DNA from: Ahaetulla prasina | Taxonomy: Eukaryota; Chordata; Lepidosauria; Squamata; Colubridae | Direction: 5' to 3' | Length of the DNA stretch: 64,000 bases | NCBI RefSeq assembly: GCF_028640845.1 | Contig: NC_080540.1 | Location: forward strand, 280,193,524-280,257,523 | Shown: piece after piece, positions 31,836-44,053 of the stretch | Numbering within the stretch: the stretch's first letter is position 1 | How the letters are laid out: each line of letters begins with the position of its first letter | Made by a program: the position numbers and the translations under genes | The notes under the pieces: generated by a model | Seen by the model: only the letters and a program-made list of their open reading frames with translations | Told to the model about the DNA's origin: nothing | Database searches by the model: none

Positions 31836-32829
31836 GGAAGCCTAAGCATTGCAGCATACCAGCTTTTCATTTAATTCAATTAAATGATTTAGATTAGGTG
31901 AACCTAAGCTAGACAAGAGGGTGTCAATGGGCACTGTGCAATGTGTTACCTACTCCTGATATAAATAATTAACCGTCTCAGCCTGCTCACAATGGTGTTT
32001 TGCACATTTCAAGTGGCAATTATTACAGGTAAATAGATACAGCATTAGTACTTTTCTTTGCCTTTTCTCTCCAAATGCTGTTTAATGATTCAAGTTGAAT
32101 TGGCAATACAAGCTATGCAAGAGGAGATATTTTCAGGGGATGGGTCCTGCTCTGGAGTTCCAGGTATTACTGGAGCCATGGAGTCATTAGCCTGAAATTG
32201 TTTGTAGTACAAACACAAACACATGCACACACCTGCACACACACACGTACACACATTCCCATATTATTTGAAGAAATTCCCAGTAAAAGGGGGGTTTGTT
32301 TTTGCCCCACCACCAATTTCTCTAGCTTGTACCTTGGTGGCTTTTGGTTAGAGGCTTCATCCCTCTAACTTCATCACCCGCCCCCAAACAGGGAACAAAT
32401 CTGAGTTAAACCAAAGACATTAAACAAAATATGAGCTTGCCCTTGGCTAATTTGTCTTTGGTTCATGCTATATAATTCACAGCAGGAATAATCACCAAAC
32501 ACAAAATGCCTTTCTTCAGGCCACTGCATGAATACTTTCCTATTGTTTATTTTCCTTTAAAAAAAAAAAAAGCAAACCCAACAGCAGTGAGATCTGACAA
32601 CATTGATGTGGCTTTTTAAGACAGCCAGAGCGAGCCACAGTAAGACAATTCTCAGATGGGAATTGCAAGCAGCTGTCAGAGAATTTTTCTATTTTCTGTT
32701 AGCTGCACAGTGTCATATGCTTGAGACAGGCAGCCACATGAATTGAATAAATAAAAAAAGTAAATGAATCGCTGGAAGGCAGGAGCTGATCCAGAAAATC
32801 AGAATCAAATAATGAACAGAAACATGTAG
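31836..32829. other. No assignable gene or repeat
   Basis: Contains a small (CACA)n patch near 32215-32255 and poly(A) at 32560-32572. No motif-bearing frame. Confidence 0.35.
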
Positions 32830-33171
32830 GGCCAAGAAGGCTGCAACCTTAAACACTCAAAGAGCCATTTGGACCTGTTTCCCACAGAAAAGAAAAAACC
32901 GGGAGCCACAAAATCCTTCCCATGCCTGACTATTTCTTGAGCAGCTATAAAACTAGCATATGTAGTTGAATTAAATGTTTTGTTTTCTTCTGAAACTTTT
33001 TTTTTCTTGGATTTATACAACCGGGGGTTGAAAAGCTCAATAAATTGTGTGCCAGTGGATGTCACACATTGGTGGTTGTGACTCATATTTTGAGTGACAG
33101 GGAGCCGCAGCAGAGGGGTGAAAGAGCCACATGCGGCTCCAGAGCCGCAGGTTGCCAACCCCTGGCCTAGA
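32830..33171 (-). mobile_element. hAT-type MITE, GGCAACCTGCGGCTC family
   Basis: Read in reverse it begins CAGGGGTTGGCAACCTGCGG then CTCTGGAGCCGCATGTGGCT, a family with GAGCCGCA repeats. The other end near 32830 is not sharply defined. The 117-codon frame over it is a by-product. Confidence 0.55.
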
Positions 33172-33245
33172 TGATCTAGCGAGTTTCTTCTAAAAGCCGT
33201 CTAGGTTTTTAAAAGTATTGAAAGCAGTTGTGCAAGATCCTAGTT

Positions 33246-33859
33246 TGTTGTGGTCCACCAGCAGCCTGCGGACCTAGCAGCAGAGTCGGGCAGTGAGGAG
33301 GCTGGGGAGGACAATGGGCCAGTCCTGGAGTCAGGGGAAGGCCCGACCGAGGGTTCTGCGTCAGAGGCAGAGATGGGGCCAGGGCCATCTGGGAGCGATG
33401 CGCAGACTCCGGAGCCTCCAGAGGCGGACAGCAGAGAGCCAGAGGAACAGGAGGAGCCTGTTCCTAGTGCACACATGCAAAGAACTGCCAGAAGGCAAGA
33501 GCAGCTAAAACAAAAAGGACAACTCGGGAGTAAGGCCAGGAGAAGATTGACCCCTCCCATAAGGCTTAAAAGAGCAGCAACATCTCTCTGGCTCTTTGTA
33601 GGAAAGCAATGTTGCTACATCTGTTTTAGTCAGCATCTCTTGTTTCTGAACTTTGTGGGGCTTTGTCAAGAAAAGCCTTTGGCAGGGTGCCAAAGCAGAT
33701 AAAGTTTGTGACAAGGCCGAAGGACTTTTTCTGAAGGACTTGTTTTGGAATTAATTTGGACTAAACTGGGAATGAAGTAATTCCCAGCTGTTATAATAAA
33801 ATAGGGTTGTTTAAGACTTAAGTGTGTCTTTCATGTCTAAGTGAGCCTAGGTCACAACA
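33246..33859 (+). mobile_element. Probable solo LTR
   Basis: 614 bp starting TGTTGTGGTCC and ending GGTCACAACA. It contains a TATA-like CTTAAAAG at about 33566, a downstream AATAAAAT at 33797, and GC-rich upstream sequence, as an LTR should. It parallels the solo LTR at 45.2 kb in layout (TGTTGTG start, E/P/S-rich open frame, AAAAGxAGCAAC block). The flanking 5 bases do not match, so ends may be off or decayed. The 150-codon acidic frame in it (33250-33702) is not a known gene. Confidence 0.55.
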
Positions 33860-34590
33860 GCACATGGTTTATATAGGACAGAAGATTCATAATTCTGTCC
33901 TCATAGTTCCCACAGAATTTGAGAGATTGGTTCGGTATTTTTTCATAATTATGAAGTTGTATAACAGCTTCCTCCCTCCCCCACTTCTTCCCTTCCATGT
34001 GACTGGCCTTAAGGGCATTAGTTGTCCTAATTATTTCACTTCGCCTACATGGCTCCAATCCAATTAAGCCATCTTCTACATGGCTCCAATCCAATCCCAT
34101 GTGACTGAGGGGGTAGATCAAATGTTTGCTTTGTATGTACTTTAGCAGCTACTTTTCTTGTCTTTTCTTTCATCCCAGGAAAGGGAAGGGAAAAAATGAT
34201 TAAGGATGTATCTCTCATTCTCTATGTATATAAAAACAAATGTGTTTATTTCGGGTGCTAATGTATGAAGAAAAATGAAACCTGTACCATTCTACTAATA
34301 TAAAACTAATGATTAACTTCAAAAAAAATCACCTTCGTAAATTATTATGACAGAGCCTGCATAATGTACTATAATGGTTAAGGTGCTGAATTAGCAATGA
34401 GAAAATTCCCCTAGGCGTAGAAGGCCATTGAGTGAGTTTGGATGAGTAGTGTAGAAGAATGACAGCAGAGCCTGGGAGCAGAGTGAAGGCAGGAATCAAT
34501 CTAGACTCATTACGTCCCCACTAGCAGTCTAAATCCAACCTCTCTTGAATTATATTAAGTCTTATATAACGCCAATTTGACCATTAGTTG
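33860..34590. other. No assignable gene; weak SINE trace
   Basis: 34365-34450 (ATAATGGTTAAGGTGCTGAA) faintly resembles a SINE head. Otherwise nothing. Confidence 0.3.
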
Positions 34591-34734
34591 AGTAGATTCT
34601 TGTGTATAGGTATTTTTATGAGTAGATTCGTGCGTATAGGTATCTTTATGAGTAGATTCGTGCATATAGGTATCTTTATGAGTAGATTCTTGCGTATAGG
34701 TATCTTTATGAGTAGATTCTTGTGTATAGATATG
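34591..34734. repeat. 30-bp minisatellite, ~4.8 units
   Basis: Consensus unit is AGTAGATTCKTGYGTATAGG followed by TATCTTTATG. Four full units step exactly 30 bp (34591, 34621, 34651, 34681) and a fifth is partial. Units differ by 1-3 bases. Confidence 0.95.
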
Positions 34735-37639
34735 AGCAATACATCAGCTTAACTATAAATTAAAATGTTCTGATTCTTTCTGCCTCTCTTTCAACCTAGA
34801 TCAGAAAGTAAAAAGACATATATCTAAATCAAGCCACAATGGATAAATATGGTAGATTACAATCCATAAACTTCAATGGAGAAGCCTTCGTCCTGCATTG
34901 CATTGATTCAGGATCATCGTCATCCAATATGTTGAATGAACGTACATATTTATTAATCGTAGAAAGATATTCAAAACAGCCACTTCCCCCACAAATCTTT
35001 ATTCTTGTATTGTATGGCTATGATTGTCACACTTAATGAGGACAGTGTTTGAAATCAATTTAATTCACATGTAAAATATTCTGAGGGAAGAGAACAGCAA
35101 TTATTTTTTCTTTTCATCGGGAATTCACAAACAGGATTGGCTCATCGCCATCGCCTCACCATCTTTTTCCTTGGTCTTCTCAAGCTGAGGCATGGAGGAG
35201 GAAGATTGTTCATTTGAAACAACCTTCAACAGGAGGGGAAGTAAAAAACCTTATATAGCAGTGTTAACCCATTTGGTCACTTCCAGGTGAATACTTTCCA
35301 ACTCCCAGAATTCTCATCAATGGTTGTGTAGGTAGTGGCATTCTGGGATTTGAAGTCCACACACCTGGGAGTACCCAAGGTTGGAAATTTCTGCAATACA
35401 AAGATATTGGTAGCTTAGGAAGAAGGTAGGGAGTTGTGAATCTAATGGCAGCGTTGGGTTTATACTCCTTGCATATTAAAATCTTGCAAATGTAATCTAA
35501 CATAGTTTTTTTATCCTAAACCTATATAATGTAGCAAGTTTGCACCCATGTCGCTATAGAATTGTACATGTACAACACAGATTTAAAAGGTTTGGGGGCT
35601 TCCGTTATACGTTCTGCAGGAAAGCTGCCTAATACAAAGCTATTCAGAATTTCAGCCCAAGAGGGCTATCTTCAAATTGAAATTGATTCGGGTGTAATTT
35701 TTCCTGTTTCTCATAAACAAGCAGTCTCTGATGGTTTCCTTAAAAAATAAACGCTCAACATCAAAGACATGTTAATTAATGTTCATTCAAGATATGTAAT
35801 CCATGAAGAAGAAGAATGGCTGCAGGGATAATTTTGTTAAAAATGAAGCATAAATGACTTTATTTTAATGAATCTCAGGTTGCAGGAGGGGAACATTTTT
35901 AATTATTACTTATCAGGGATGAGGAAGGGGAAAAAAAGGCAAAACAGCTAAATCGCTTAGATTGAAAATTAATGTAAGCCAATACCAAGTACATGCTATC
36001 TGCATTTGAGTTTTAATTGATGCCAATCCACCCTTGCCCTAAAAGCCTGAGTAAGGGACATTAAGAAACCTGACTGAACAATTTCTAGTAGCTTTGCATT
36101 ATTTTAAGCATGTATATAGAAGGTGTAAGAGAAGTGAATTAGTACTTTAACGTCAAACATTTTTGGTCCACCTGGTATATAGTATAATATTGCAGGGCAG
36201 GCATTAGGTCAGTCTTAATTTCTGTAGGTTTTCCTAAACTAAAGACCCAATTTGACATTTGAAAGTCAAATGTTTTACTGTGCAGTAAACAGTCACAAGT
36301 TTTAGAATGTTTTTAATATAACAACCGTCATAAGGAAGTTATTTTTTTATTAAGACCAGAGTGTTTAGGAAGGGAAAGTTAAGTTCTTTATTTGTCTAGC
36401 CTGAATTAAAATGTCATGAACTTTGGCATTGTCAAAACATGAAGACGCTGTAGTTGAAATGGAAGTGGCATCAGGTTTAGGTATTTCAGGAGAACTGAAG
36501 ACCAAATCTTGTTTTTTCGTTCTTCATGTTCTCGCAAAGAACAGGTCAAATTTGAAAAACGAACGAAAGATTCCAAGTTGATAGCTGAGTGCTATTTCAG
36601 GAGAACCTTTCAAGGTTCCACTTTTTACAGTTTCTACCATGAAGATCCTTCTTTATTTTATCTGAAAAAAATTTCAGTGGAAAACATTGCACAGAAATGA
36701 TAGTAGATAGTAAATGATAGAAAAGATTTAACTAGGCTTGTTCACAGTTCTCATTAGATATCAACTATAGTCTATGTATTCTTCAAATTATTTCCTTCAA
36801 ATCCAGTATCAAAAATTTGACCCAAAATTACTTTAGGTATAAAATGGAAGAAATTCATAGTTTATTGGGCAGATGATGCCTTTCTCTCTCTTTTTCCCAC
36901 TTCTAACAAATTGTGAATTGTTAATACAGTTCAAAGTCTCTAATACAGTTCTAGCCAATTATGAATTGTCGATACCTCTGGATTGTGTGCTTCTCCCCCT
37001 TCTGCTCCAGCATAATCATAAGGAGTTTGGAAATCCACTTATCTTTGATTGCCCAATAATAGTTGTCATATGTGAAATTGGAAAAAGTGATTAACCTTAG
37101 GTAGGTTTATACACATAGAAGCCAACTATAAATTTGTATCATTTAATTTTTTAAAAATAGATTAGCCACAGTTTAATACCTAAATCATGATTTATTAAAA
37201 CAAAAATAAAGGAACCTGCATTGTTTTTATTTTTGCTATCCGCATGACAAGGAAAGGGAAGGGAAAGCAGGAAAGCTGAATGGCTCTTTTACATAACAAA
37301 AAACTATACTTAGTCCTTTCATTTCAAGGCCTTTATTGTGGTTACTTCACAGAAGCATTTTCACTCACTTTAAAACAAACAGTTCAGGCAAATGTCAAAT
37401 TAGTTATTTCAGTAAATAATAAGGGATATAAAGTGCAGCATGGGAAAACTGTCACTGAAAACAGGCTTTTAAAATCAAGGCTTAAACAAATAGTTGACCT
37501 TTTATTCTGTCTAAAAGTCCTTCTTATATAAAAATTGAAATCCACACCTGCACATTAGTTGCCCCGCTACTTCTGCCAGGCTCCAGTGCCCTTATTTAGC
37601 AGGACTATCTTTGATGGCTACATGTTCTAACATATGTAA
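34735..37639. other. Long AT-rich tract without genes
   Basis: Only one repeat is recognisable, a palindromic MITE relic at about 35268-35400 (CCAACTCCCAGAATTCTCAT and ATTCTGGGATTTGAAGTCCA). All open frames are under 85 codons and motif-free. It is one of the longest stretches without a recognisable repeat in the window. Confidence 0.4.
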
Positions 37640-37899
37640 CAGAGTGGTAGGTTTCAAAATTTTTAACTACCGGTTCTGTGGGTGTGGCTTGGTAGGCGAA
37701 GCATGGCTTGGTGGGCGTGGCTTGGTGGGCGTGGCAGGGGAAGGTTACTGCAAAATCCCCATTTCCTCCCGATCAGCTGGGACTCGGGAGGCAGAGAATA
37801 GATGGGGACAGGGCCAGTCATAGTTTTTATTACAGGTTTTCCAAACTTTCTGCTACCAATTCTCTAGAACTGGTCAGAACCTGCTAAAATCCACCTCTG
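37640..37899 (-). mobile_element. hAT MITE, GAACCGGTAG family
   Basis: Read in reverse it begins CAGAGGTGGATTTTAGCAGG and shares CAGCTGATCGGGAGGAAAT-like and CCACGCCCACCAAGCCACG motifs with 15307-15625. Flanking duplication is unclear (about 6 of 8). Confidence 0.7.
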
Positions 37900-39231
37900 G
37901 TGTAACATGTGACTGGATCTAAGTTAGACCCCTAATCCCTATGTTAGACCTTTGATTTAAATCAGAGTTTCTTACTCTCAGCAATCTTAAGATGTGTGGA
38001 GTGGACCTCAACTCCCAGCATTTCCCAGCCAGCATGTTTCAATTATTCGGTAGTTCCAAAACCAGTCATGTTAGACTGTCATAGCCAGAGTTCATTGACC
38101 TAACGGTCTGAGATCTCTGTGAGTTGTCATCTCAATAACTTAGAAAAGGATCAAGCTGAGCAAAGCTGCTCTAATCAATCTACTGCCTCCAGATAAAAAG
38201 AAAGGAAATATTTTTTCAAAGCTGTTTTTCAACCAGGAGGAGAAATGCAGGTACCATTAATTTGGTGTAGCAAAACAGTATTGAAAAGCTTCTCTTCTCC
38301 TGAGTTTTTCCGCACACCCTTGTTTTGTAAAATAGTAAAACAAAAAACATCTAGGCAACTCAGTGTAACTGAGCATCATGTGGACATCTCGAACAATGTG
38401 CTACTTTTGGAGAAAGGTAACTCAATCCAAAGATTTAGTGATAGAGCCCTCAGTTAAAAGGCAAACTGGATAATTTATTCTTTGCTTGAATTATTGAAAA
38501 TTACTTGATCCCATAATTCAATAAATTTCCACTAAAGTTTTTTTTTCCTACATTCCTTCAACTCTGGCCTCACTGGTTGTCATGGCAAAGTTTGTAAAAC
38601 TTCAATAAACCTTCTCTCACCCAAAGTTCATTAGGTATATTTGTGTTGTTGAGAGTTAAGTTCAAAGAGCCAAAGTCCCAATAATAAGTTCTAGGCAGTA
38701 AATGGAGTGAGTCAAGATCATTTTGTACTACAACAAAAGCAATTATTGCTTGGGAAATTATTTGAAAGACAGCCAGGTAAGCCACCAAATCTCTTGTTTA
38801 AAATCAAACTTAAATTCTATGATTCTTCCAGTTTACCACTGTCCATTTTCCCTTTAAGTGTTCTTAGAATAGGCAACCTTGTGCCTGGCAGATATTTGAG
38901 ATAAAACTCCTAGAACTGCTTTGCCATTGATCAAAATAAATGAAGTTAAACATAAGTGGAAGCCACATCTATCTATTTGACAAGGAAAATACTTGGGCAG
39001 GGAAAGAGGGAGGGAGGGAGGGACACAGAGAGAGAGAGAGATGTTCATAGAGACACGTTTATGGAAGAGAACAGCTGTACAAAAAAAGCTTTCTTCCTTT
39101 ATTTAATTTTGTTTTTGGCTATTCTAATTAGCATGTAAGATCTGATGACTATGATGCATGCAAGAGCTGATATTTCATCATTTTCTTTGCCTCTTTATTC
39201 TTTTCGTCCTCTTCTGAAATCTTTCTAATTC
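37900..39231. other. No assignable gene; minor repeats
   Basis: A MITE relic at about 37965-38035 (CTCAACTCCCAGCATTTCCC) and a (GGGA)n/(GA)n run at 39005-39042. Frames of 60-72 codons lack motifs. Confidence 0.35.
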
Positions 39232-39870
39232 AATGTCTATAGAGATTCTCAGTCATCCAGGTCATGGTGGTCCCAAAGGTGCTTTTTTTCAAGAGGCAAC
39301 TGGACTTTCTTGTTTTTCTTTGAAGACGTTTTGTTTCTCTTTCAAGAAGCTCCTTCAGCTCTGACTGGATGGTGGAGAATGGAAAGATTTATATTCCTTG
39401 CAGACAGCTGGTCATTTGCCTTTTTTAAGAGAGTCATTGAGGCCACTTGGAGGTGGTGCAGTGGTTAGAGTGCAGCACTGCAGGCTACTTCAGCTGCCTG
39501 CTAGCTGCAGTTCGACAGTTCAAATCTCACCAGGCTCAAGGTTGACTTAGTCTCCCATCCTTCTGAGGTCAGTAAAATGAGGACTCAGATTGTTGGGGGC
39601 AATATGCTGACTCTTTAAACCACTTAGAGAGGGCTGTAAAACCACTATGAAGCGGTATATAAGTCTAAATGCTGTTGCTATTGCTATTACCTGTGTCCTC
39701 AGGGTCACCTGAGTAGTGCAAATGGGTGTGGAGACTTCTTGGAAAGGATATGTTGTAGACTGGAGATAGCTGAAGTTGTGTCCCTCCCCCTCAGTTGAGA
39801 GAGAGGGCTATTCAATTTTGATATACATGGCCTCTTTCACCATTTTTCAAACCAGAAAGACGTTTTCTAG
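39232..39870 (-). mobile_element. Penelope-like element 3' region with nested SINE
   Basis: The left part carries the terminal phrases seen at 29.7 kb. Past the SINE the minus strand (about 39790-39860) reads MVKEAMYIKIE followed by PSLSTEGEG, resembling the Penelope C-terminal VKEAIxVRxExPSLNRGGG pattern. Penelope elements encode an RT with a GIY-YIG endonuclease; only this C-terminal trace remains. Confidence 0.6.
39452..39690 (+). mobile_element. tRNA-derived SINE with L2-like tail
   Basis: GGTGGTGCAGTGGTTAGAGT (A box) and GACAGTTCAAATCTCACC (B box) form a tRNA-like head. The tail AAGCGGTATATAAGTCTAAA then TGCTGTTGCTATTGCTAT matches the L2 3' end style, suggesting L2-driven mobility. Inserted in the Penelope copy. 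Confidence 0.75.
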
Positions 39871-40340
39871 TTCAATGTTTATGAGACCAGATATGTCAAA
39901 AGGCCATTGTGTATAATGGCTTTTCAAGTAGGCATTAGCCATCTAAGGAAATGTTCACTCTAAGTCAAACTTGCACAGTTAATTGTGTAATAATTTTAGT
40001 CCAAACAGAACCAGAGAGGCAGAGAACACATGCCAAAATATTTCGTTTGGTTGTATAAGTTGTTTTAGTTAAATTTGTGCCTCCACCATTATTGTATATA
40101 CCTCCCCTCTGATTGCAAAACACATTATCAGCAACATTATTCATGACATATTATCTTTATTAAGTTTCATGCTTCTCATAAGATATAAACAAAAATTACT
40201 CCAGTTTGATAACAGAATTTAAAATGTGCATTCGTAAAACAACTATGAAAACTCTTAGTGGTAAATAACTCTCTTACAATAACTGCATAATGGAAATGCT
40301 ATGGAAGAGGTTTATTCCCACTGCAAATCTGTTGTTTTGG
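39871..40340. other. No assignable feature
   Basis: AT-rich left flank of the tandem duplication. Confidence 0.35.
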
Positions 40341-40714
40341 TTGAAAAGATTTTTTTAATTAACATGATTAAACATCATTTGTCTATTGCAGGTCCTTGGC
40401 AAGGACTTGATAGATGTATTAAAAAATGCCAATTTCAGTTTAAAATTGGACGACTGTGCAACCAACCATAATAATAATAATGTAATATAGTCATAAATAA
40501 TAATCTAAATATTAATGCTGTTCATGAATAGTAAAATTACTATTTAACATTTAATCACCCATAAGGGAAGTTAGGCAGTGAGAGCCCTACTCATCTAGGT
40601 TAGGGGAAGGCATACCCCTCGTAGACTGGTGGCGGCAGCAAAAACACCAAGCCGCTAAGTCAAAGCAGGTGGCAGGGCCAATGTACAAAAGATTTAGAAG
40701 GTATTTATTTATTG

Positions 40715-41840
40715 TGGGGTGCCGCAGGGGTCGATCCTCTCGCCCCTTCTGTTTAACATCTACATGAAGCCGCTGGGTGAGATCATCAGTGGTTTCGATG
40801 TGAAGTACCAGCTGTATGCGGATGACACCCAGCTGTACTTTTCTACACCGGACCACCCCAACGAAGCTATCGAAGTGCTGTCCCGGTGCCTGGAGGCCGT
40901 ACGGGTCTGGATGGGGAGAAATAGGCTCAAGCTCAATCCCTCCAAGACAGAGTGGCTGTGGGTGCCGGCATCCCGATACAGTCAGCTAAATCCGCGGCTG
41001 ACCATCGGTGGCGAGTCATTGGCCCCGATGGAAAGGGTCTGCAACTTAGGCGTCCTCCTGGATGAACGGCTATCTCTAGAAGACCATTTGACGGCCGCCT
41101 CCAGGAGAGCTCTACCAGGTTCGCCTGGTACGCCAGTTGCGCCTTTCTGGACCGGGATGCCCTATGCACGGTCACCACGCACTCGTGACGCCTCGCCTGG
41201 ATTACTGCAATGCTCTCACATGGGGCTCCCTTGAAGGGCATCCGAGGCTGCAGTTAGTCCAGAATGCGGCTGCGCTGGTGATAGATGGAGCCCCGTGGCT
41301 CCCGTGATAACACCCATCCCGCGCAGGCTGCACTGGCTACCTGTGGCTTTCCGGTGCGCTTCAAGGTTTTGGTGACCACCTTTAAAGCGCCCATGGCATT
41401 GGGCCGGTTATTACGGGACCGCCTACTGCTACCGAATATCTCTCACCGACCTGTGGCGCTCTCACAGAGAGGGTCTCCTCAGGGTGCCGCCGGCGCTGCA
41501 ATGTCGCCTGGCGACACCCAGGGAAGGGCCTTCTGTGGGGCCCCCACCTCTGGAATGAACTACCCCGGACTCCGTCAGCTCTCGGACCTCCGGACCTTCC
41601 GCCGCGGGCTTAAAACGTATTTATTTAATTGTGCAGGGCTGAGCTAGATTTTAAATTATTGGTTTTAAATTGGGTTTTATTTGATATTTTAATTCTAAAT
41701 TTACGGGCTTTTTAGAATCAGTTTTTTAATTGTTTTATATTGTATTTATATGTCTTTTAAATGCCTGTACACCGCCTCTGAGTCCTTCGGGAGATAGGGT
41801 ATATAAATTTGAATAAATAAATAAATAAATAAATTTATTT
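40715..41840 (+). mobile_element. L2 LINE, 5'-truncated (in duplication copy 1)
   Basis: Begins in RT at GGGTGCCGCAGGGGTCGATC and ends CTGAGTCCTTCGGGAGATAG plus (AAAT)n. One ORF2 frame is open only to 41234; the rest is spread over frames. Confidence 0.88.
40719..41234 (+). pseudogene. L2 reverse transcriptase fragment
   Basis: The open frame starts [19 protein letters not shown] (an RT block) and has the catalytic box YADDTQLYF at residues 33-41, then [20 protein letters not shown]. Frame is lost after about residue 130, at CTCTACCAGGTTCGCCTGG; copy 2 has two more bases there (GCGTTCTACCAG) and keeps the L2 frame across that point. Endonuclease is absent. It would have copied L2 RNA and L2-tailed SINEs. 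Confidence 0.85.
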
Positions 41841-42035
41841 ATCTTTAAAATCACTCAGAATCTTTAGAATGTGCTCTATTTCTTTTCAGGGCCCTTTTCT
41901 GTTTTTATTCTTGGTTTGTTTTTATTTTACCACTGTGAAGTTTTGTTGTTAAGCTTACCCTGTTTATTTTCAGTTTGTTTTCTGCTGAGAAGTGAATCGA
42001 TTACAGCAGGGTACACAGATGCTAAATAACAAAGA

Positions 42036-42200
42036 AATTGAATTGAATTGAATTGAATTTTATTGGCCAAGTGTGATTGGACACACAAGGAATTTGTCTT
42101 GGTGCATATGCTCTCAGTGTACATAAAAGAAAAGATATGTTCATCAAGGTACAATATTTACAACACAATTGATATAATATATTTGTCAAACAGGATGAAG
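42036..42200 (-). mobile_element. AATAG-family LINE 3' end with AATTG tail (copy 1)
   Basis: (AATTG)n leads into TTTTATTGGCCAAGTGTGAT and GGACACACAAGGAATTTGTC. The tail pentamer differs from the usual AATAG. Repeated in copy 2 at 43889-44053. Confidence 0.75.
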
Positions 42201-42579
42201 CCTGTGCTTGAAAAGATTTTTTAATTAACATGATTAAACATCATTTGTCTATTGCAGGTCCTTGGCAAGGACTTGATAGATGTATTAAAAAATGCCAATT
42301 TCAGTTTAAAATTGGACGACTGTGCAACCAACCATAATAATAATAATGTAATATAGTCATAAATAATAATCTAAATATTAATGCTGTTCATGAATAGTAA
42401 AATTACTATTTAACATTTAATCACCCATAAGGGAAGTTAGGCAGTGAGAGCCCTACTCATCTAGGTTAGGGGAAGGCATACCCCTCGTAGACTGGTGGCG
42501 GCAGCAAAAACACCAAGCCGCTAAGTCAAAGCAGGTGGCAGGGCCAATGTACAAAAGATTTAGAAGGTATTTATTTATT

Positions 42580-43690
42580 GTGGGTTGAGGGTCGATCCTC
42601 GCCCTTCTGTTTAACATCTACATGAAGCCGCTGGGTGAGATCATCAGTGGTTTCGATGTGAAGTACCAGCTGTATGCGGATGACACCCAGCTGTTTTTTT
42701 CACACCGGACCACCCCAACGGTTATCAAGTGCTGTCCCGGTGCCTGGAGGCCGACGGGTCTGGATGGGGAGAAATAGGCTCAAGCTCAATCCTCCAAGAC
42801 AGAGTGGCTGTGGGTGCCGCATCCCGATACAGTCAGCTAAATCCGCGCTGACCATCGGTGGCGAGTCATTGGCCCCGATGGAAAGGGTCTGCAACTTAGG
42901 CGCCCTCCTGGATGAACGGCTGTCTCTAGAAGACCATTTGACGGCCGCCTCCAGGAGAGCGTTCTACCAGGTTCGCCTGGTACGCCAGTTGCGCCTTTCT
43001 GGACCGGGATGCCCTATGCACGGTCACCACGCACTCGTGACGCCTCGCCTGGATTACTGCAATGCTCTCACATGGGGCTCCCTTGAAGGGCATCCGAGGC
43101 TGCAGTTAGTCCAGAATGCGGCTGCGCTGGTGATAGATGGAGCCCCGTGGCTCCCGTGATAACACCCATCCTGCGAGGCTGCACTGGCTACCTGTGGCTT
43201 TCCGGTGCGCTCAAGGTTTTGGTGACCACCTTTAAAGCGCTCCATGGCATTGGGCCGGCTACTTACGGACCGCCTACTGCTACCGAATATCTCTCACCGA
43301 CCCGCGCCTCACAGAGAGGGTCTCTCAGGGTGCCGCCGGCGCTGCAATGTCGCCTGGCGACACCCAGGGAAGGGCCTTCTGTGGGGCCCCACCTCTGGAA
43401 TGAACTACCCCCCGGACTTCGTCAGCTCTCGGACCTCCGGACCTTCCGCCGCGGGCTTAAAACGTATTTATTTAATTGTGCAGGGCTGAGCTAGATTTTA
43501 AATTATTGGTTTTAAATTGGGTTTTATTTGATATTTTAATTCTAAATTTACGGGCTTTTTAGAATCAGTTTTTTAATTGTTTTATATTGTATTTATATGT
43601 CTTTTAAATGCCTGTACACCGCCTTGAGTCCTTCGGGAGATAGGGCGGTATATAAATTTGAATAAATAAATAAATAAATAAATAAATTTA
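42580..43690 (+). mobile_element. L2 LINE, 5'-truncated (in duplication copy 2)
   Basis: Same element as in copy 1. The YADD box lies near 42675-42690 but is frameshifted at CAGCTGTTTTTTTCACACC. Frame 42674-43159 recovers [15 protein letters not shown]. The C-terminal trailer is open at 43147-43494 (LRQLSDLRTFRRGLKTYLFN). Confidence 0.85.
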
Positions 43691-43888
43691 TTTATCTTTA
43701 AAATCACTCAGAATCTTTAGAATGTGCTCTATTTCTTTTCAGGGCCCTTTTCTGTTTTTATTCTTGGTTTGTTTTTATTTTACCACTGTGAAGTTTTGTT
43801 GTTAAGCTTACCCTGTTTATTTTCAGTTTGTTTTCTGCTGAGAAGTGAATCGATTACAGCAGGGTACACAGATGCTAAATAACAAAGA

Positions 43889-44053
43889 AATTGAATTGAA
43901 TTGAATTGAATTTTATTGGCCAAGTGTGATTGGACACACAAGGAATTTGTCTTGGTGCATATGCTCTCAGTGTACATAAAAGAAAAGATATGTTCATCAA
44001 GGTACAATATTTACAACACAATTGATATAATATATTTGTCAAACAGGATGAAG
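43889..44053 (-). mobile_element. AATAG-family LINE 3' end (copy 2)
   Basis: Duplicate of 42036-42200 with no visible differences. Confidence 0.75.

Larger units (their letters stand above)
40341..42207. repeat. Tandem duplication, copy 1
   Basis: 1867-bp unit repeated directly as 42208-44060. Both start at TTGAA; the same pentamer begins the sequence after copy 2, so the junction shows 5-bp microhomology. It contains AT-rich host-like DNA, a truncated L2 LINE and an AATTG-tailed LINE 3' end. Confidence 0.95.

Noticed and set aside
32805..33158. 117-codon minus-strand frame as a gene
   Set aside because: Overlaps a hAT-type MITE with GAGCCGCA repeats; no domain.
33250..33702. 150-codon acidic frame as a possible host gene
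   Set aside because: Lies wholly within an LTR-like unit with LTR termini and signals; no domain recognised.
33246..33859. Complete LTR retrotransposon between the LTRs at 33.2 and 45.2 kb
   Set aside because: The two LTRs differ in sequence and orientation and the DNA between lacks gag/pol of any single element.
34591..34734. CRISPR-like array (30-bp periodicity)
   Set aside because: Units are contiguous with no unique spacers; vertebrate minisatellite.
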